Shown here: positions 61,967 through 64,000 of the stretch, piece after piece
How the letters are laid out: each line of letters starts with the position of its first letter
Position numbering within the stretch: the stretch's first letter is position 1
Assembly (NCBI RefSeq): GCF_018502485.1
Contig: NZ_CP075546.1
Reading direction: 5' to 3' (one strand)
DNA length: 64,000 bases
DNA from: Methanospirillum purgamenti
GTDB lineage: Archaea > Halobacteriota > Methanomicrobia > Methanomicrobiales > Methanospirillaceae
Position numbers and translations under genes: made by a program
Notes under the pieces: model-generated
What the model saw: the letters and a program-made list of their open reading frames with translations, nothing else
What the model was told of the DNA's origin: nothing
Database searches by the model: none

Positions 61967-62617
61967 ATGGAGAAGCGGGATATAATAGTCATTTTAGCAG
62001 CAATTATAGTGGTATTTATAATGGCAGTAGTAGTAAAGCCAGTAATTACGGGTCAACCGGTAATCTTCCTTCCAGAGTCTCCTCCCGTAACAGAGAGTTC
62101 AGATTATGAAATTTATCCTGAAACTCCTTACACTATTGCCCCAGTAGACACGGAAGTTGTATTAACACCAGAACAGACTCAAATACCAGAAGAAACGCAA
62201 CCAATATCCACAGCAACAAATGTTCAGGCACCAACTCCGACACTTACACCAATGACCTGGCAACCAAATCCAGATGATCCGATGCCAGCAATCCAGATGA
62301 CGAATTATGCCGAAATTATTGGAAAATATACCGGTTCAACATCACCGTTCAGAATACCAACACCATACTGGGAACTCCATTATAATGTAACTCCAGCAGA
62401 TATGTCAGCATCTTTTTCAATAGATGTTATAGAGAAAAGTGAAAAAGAAGAAAAGACTATCAGAACAATAAGCTGGCGTGATGGTAAAGAACCTGATCCA
62501 CGTGAATTCAGATTTTTTGAAGGAGGAAAGGAATATTATATAAGTATTCTGGCAAATCAGTTAAAAGAGTATAGGATTATAATTCAAATTCCTTTAAAAT
62601 ATATTCGCGATACATAA
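61967..62617 (+). CDS. Membrane-anchored surface protein, first of a paralogous pair
   Basis: A 216-residue protein. The N-terminus MEKRDIIVILAAIIVVFIMAVVVKP is a signal anchor; the next ~85 residues are a Thr/Pro/Glu linker typical of cell-surface stalks (ATNVQAPTPTLTPM). Residues ~115-215 are a beta-rich domain (IGKYTGSTSPFRIPTPYWELHY; FRFFEGGKEYYISI). I do not recognise the domain. The next gene begins with an almost identical anchor, so the two arose by duplication. ATG with GAGG 8-10 bases upstream. Confidence 0.75.
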   Translation: MEKRDIIVILAAIIVVFIMAVVVKPVITGQPVIFLPESPPVTESSDYEIYPETPYTIAPVDTEVVLTPEQTQIPEETQPISTATNVQAPTPTLTPMTWQPNPDDPMPAIQMTNYAEIIGKYTGSTSPFRIPTPYWELHYNVTPADMSASFSIDVIEKSEKEEKTIRTISWRDGKEPDPREFRFFEGGKEYYISILANQLKEYRIIIQIPLKYIRDT

Positions 62618-62625
62618 GGATGCAT

Positions 62626-64000
62626 ATGGAAAAACGGGATATTCTTGTAATTTTTGTGGCGATAATTATCGTCCTTATTATGGCGATGTATATAAAGCCG
62701 TTAGTTACGGGAAAAGAAGCGAAACTGATTCCAGATGAAATTTCAGGTCTTTTTTCAAATAATAATACGTCCCATAATAACGAGAATAGGTTTGAAGAAT
62801 CATCAAGATCTGATCATCCCTTATCACAAGTACCTCTCATTAAATCCATTACTCCGGATACTATGAAGCCTTTAGATCCTACCGCCTCGATTGATGTAAT
62901 TGGAGAGAACTTTAAGGAAACAATGTTAGTTCGGGTTTTTTCGGATTCAGAAAATAAAACATATAACATAACATTAGATGGTGGGAAATTACGAGCTGAA
63001 AATTTAATGTTATCGGAAGGGAATTGGACTGTAAAAATTGTAGATACTGATTCAAATGTTACCTATAATACTCAACATATTATTCAGGTAATCCCGACTC
63101 CCACTCCTGTCCCAACATGGGATGGTAATCCCAAACCTTTGGATATAAAAGAAAAATATGAAACAAAACCCTGGGGGCGGGTATATCCATCAGATCAGAT
63201 TGTTAATACTACAAAAATGAATACCTATATTAATTTTAGTGGTGTTACTGGAGTAATTTCAAACCCAATTTCTATCCCGTATGGATATTGGGATATTATA
63301 TATATGGTTGATTATAGAACTGAAATTGCAAATCCACTAAATGATGAAGTATTTGAATTTAATCGTCAATTTAAGGAACCTCTTGTTTCCTATGAAGGGA
63401 ACTTTACTCTTTTATATTTGAGTGGAAACCCAATCCCAATTTTAGTTCCTAACAGGGGAAGAGTTGAAAGTGAGACGGTTTTTAAGCCTAGTAAAGACAC
63501 TGTGCTGACAAAAACCCCTAGTGATGAACCAAACGCCAATCCTCCATTTGAGACAGAGACAACTGAATATGAAACGGGATCTATTCCGGCATTAGTGGAG
63601 ACTGTCGGTTACATGAAACCTGTCTTTCAAATGGTGATCACGAACTTAGATAACCCAAGTGAACCTCCCATTGTCATTACTCCAAGTGGTGGTATTGATC
63701 CGTTGCAATGGAATGAAGCTGTGCATAAAAAAGAAGCTGAAAAAATAATGACACAAAAAGGGAAAAAGGAATATTTTGATTCAGAAGAATACAAGGATGC
63801 TTGGGAAGATAAGTGGAAGTCTATCAAAGACCCAAGACCGTGGAAGGAACGAATATATGGACCAGGTAATTATACCTTTGATGTATTCACACAGAGCATC
63901 GATTCGTATAACATCCAAATATTAGTGCCCGAAGCAACCTGGACACAAAATCAGTCAGATGAGGATGTAATATCTAAAAATGAGAAAGAGAACATTCGGT
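62626..64000 (+). CDS. Partial membrane-anchored surface protein, second paralogue
   Basis: An open frame from ATG 62626 runs past the right edge (at least 458 residues). Its N-terminus MEKRDILVIFVAIIIVLIMAMYIKP is closely similar to that of the preceding gene, 8 bp upstream. A loop region then leads into an IPT/TIG-like domain (about 67-145; ITPDTMKPLDPTASIDVIGENF), a Pro/Thr linker, and a larger beta-rich part with many N-glycosylation sequons and a sequence similar in style to the first protein (IPYGYWDIIYMVDY). The AGGA before ATG 62626 favours it over ATG 62620. A surface role is inferred; C-terminus unseen. Confidence 0.75.
   Translation, partial: MEKRDILVIFVAIIIVLIMAMYIKPLVTGKEAKLIPDEISGLFSNNNTSHNNENRFEESSRSDHPLSQVPLIKSITPDTMKPLDPTASIDVIGENFKETMLVRVFSDSENKTYNITLDGGKLRAENLMLSEGNWTVKIVDTDSNVTYNTQHIIQVIPTPTPVPTWDGNPKPLDIKEKYETKPWGRVYPSDQIVNTTKMNTYINFSGVTGVISNPISIPYGYWDIIYMVDYRTEIANPLNDEVFEFNRQFKEPLVSYEGNFTLLYLSGNPIPILVPNRGRVESETVFKPSKDTVLTKTPSDEPNANPPFETETTEYETGSIPALVETVGYMKPVFQMVITNLDNPSEPPIVITPSGGIDPLQWNEAVHKKEAEKIMTQKGKKEYFDSEEYKDAWEDKWKSIKDPRPWKERIYGPGNYTFDVFTQSIDSYNIQILVPEATWTQNQSDEDVISKNEKENIR

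Overview
The window is chromosomal DNA of a methanogenic euryarchaeon. The evidence is an archaeal RNase P RNA, an archaeal histone, RfcL, archaeal-type AdoMet synthetase, methanogenesis marker proteins 2 and 4, CobY, archaemetzincin, the archaeosine radical-SAM enzyme RaSEA, DUF373 and DUF3821 proteins, and archaeal BRE/TATA promoters. A full chemotaxis gene set, many secreted beta-helix, PKD and TPR proteins, and an AT-rich composition by eye point to Methanomicrobiales, most likely a Methanospirillum-like organism. The species is inference. I see no insertion sequence, prophage, CRISPR array, tRNA or rRNA.

Layout. 1-1.3 kb: edge of a lipoprotein gene and a small membrane protein. 1.3-5.4 kb: minus-strand operon parA - PAS/CheW fusion - cheR. 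5.5-8.8 kb: rnpB, a SagB-like nitroreductase, hisF and an S-adenosylhomocysteine (or S-inosylhomocysteine) hydrolase. 8.8-12.1 kb: a 13-TPR protein and an Rsm22-like methyltransferase. 12.2-17.2 kb: a CheY-like receiver and a CheB methylesterase facing a very long soluble chemoreceptor made of eight 91-residue HAMP-type repeats. 17.2-26.6 kb: a surface-protein block with two subtilisin-fold/beta-helix paralogues whose catalytic residues are degenerate, a dockerin-like protein and a PKD protein. 26.7-30.5 kb: DUF373, a coiled-coil protein with an unusual 411-bp leader that looks like structured RNA, ftsZ, and a 56-codon ribbon-helix-helix gene resembling haloarchaeal cdrS.

30.7-40 kb: cobD-cobY (cobamide synthesis), an ornithine cyclodeaminase-family enzyme, RaSEA, a DUF3821 surface protein, hypA-hypE (hydrogenase maturation), a membrane protein, a GHMP-family protein resembling beta-RFAP synthase, and a DUF2148 iron-sulfur protein. 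41-44.5 kb: a tightly overlapping operon of hydantoinase-like, histone-deacetylase-like, glutaredoxin-like and ferredoxin:disulfide-reductase-like genes. 44.5-47 kb: a small thioredoxin-fold candidate, a histidine kinase and a methyltransferase. 47.2-50.6 kb: mat-hisG-hisA-hisB. 50.6-55.4 kb: histone, markers 4 and 2, rfcL, UPF0146, amzA. 55.4-61.8 kb: secreted TPR protein, M42 peptidase, aminotransferase, hxlB, ACT-metallo-beta-lactamase fusion, small unknown, Mrp/Nbp35 ATPase. 61.9-64 kb: two paralogous membrane-anchored surface proteins, the second running off the end.

The parts most worth attention are: a ParA-type ATPase that apparently starts at ATT and is operonic with chemotaxis genes, close to a giant cytoplasmic receptor; the pair of subtilisin-like proteins, one of which has Asn in place of the catalytic Ser; the candidate structured RNA upstream of the coiled-coil gene; and the small cdrS-like gene with inverted repeats in front of ftsZ. 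All protein assignments rest on reading motifs by eye; no database search was run.
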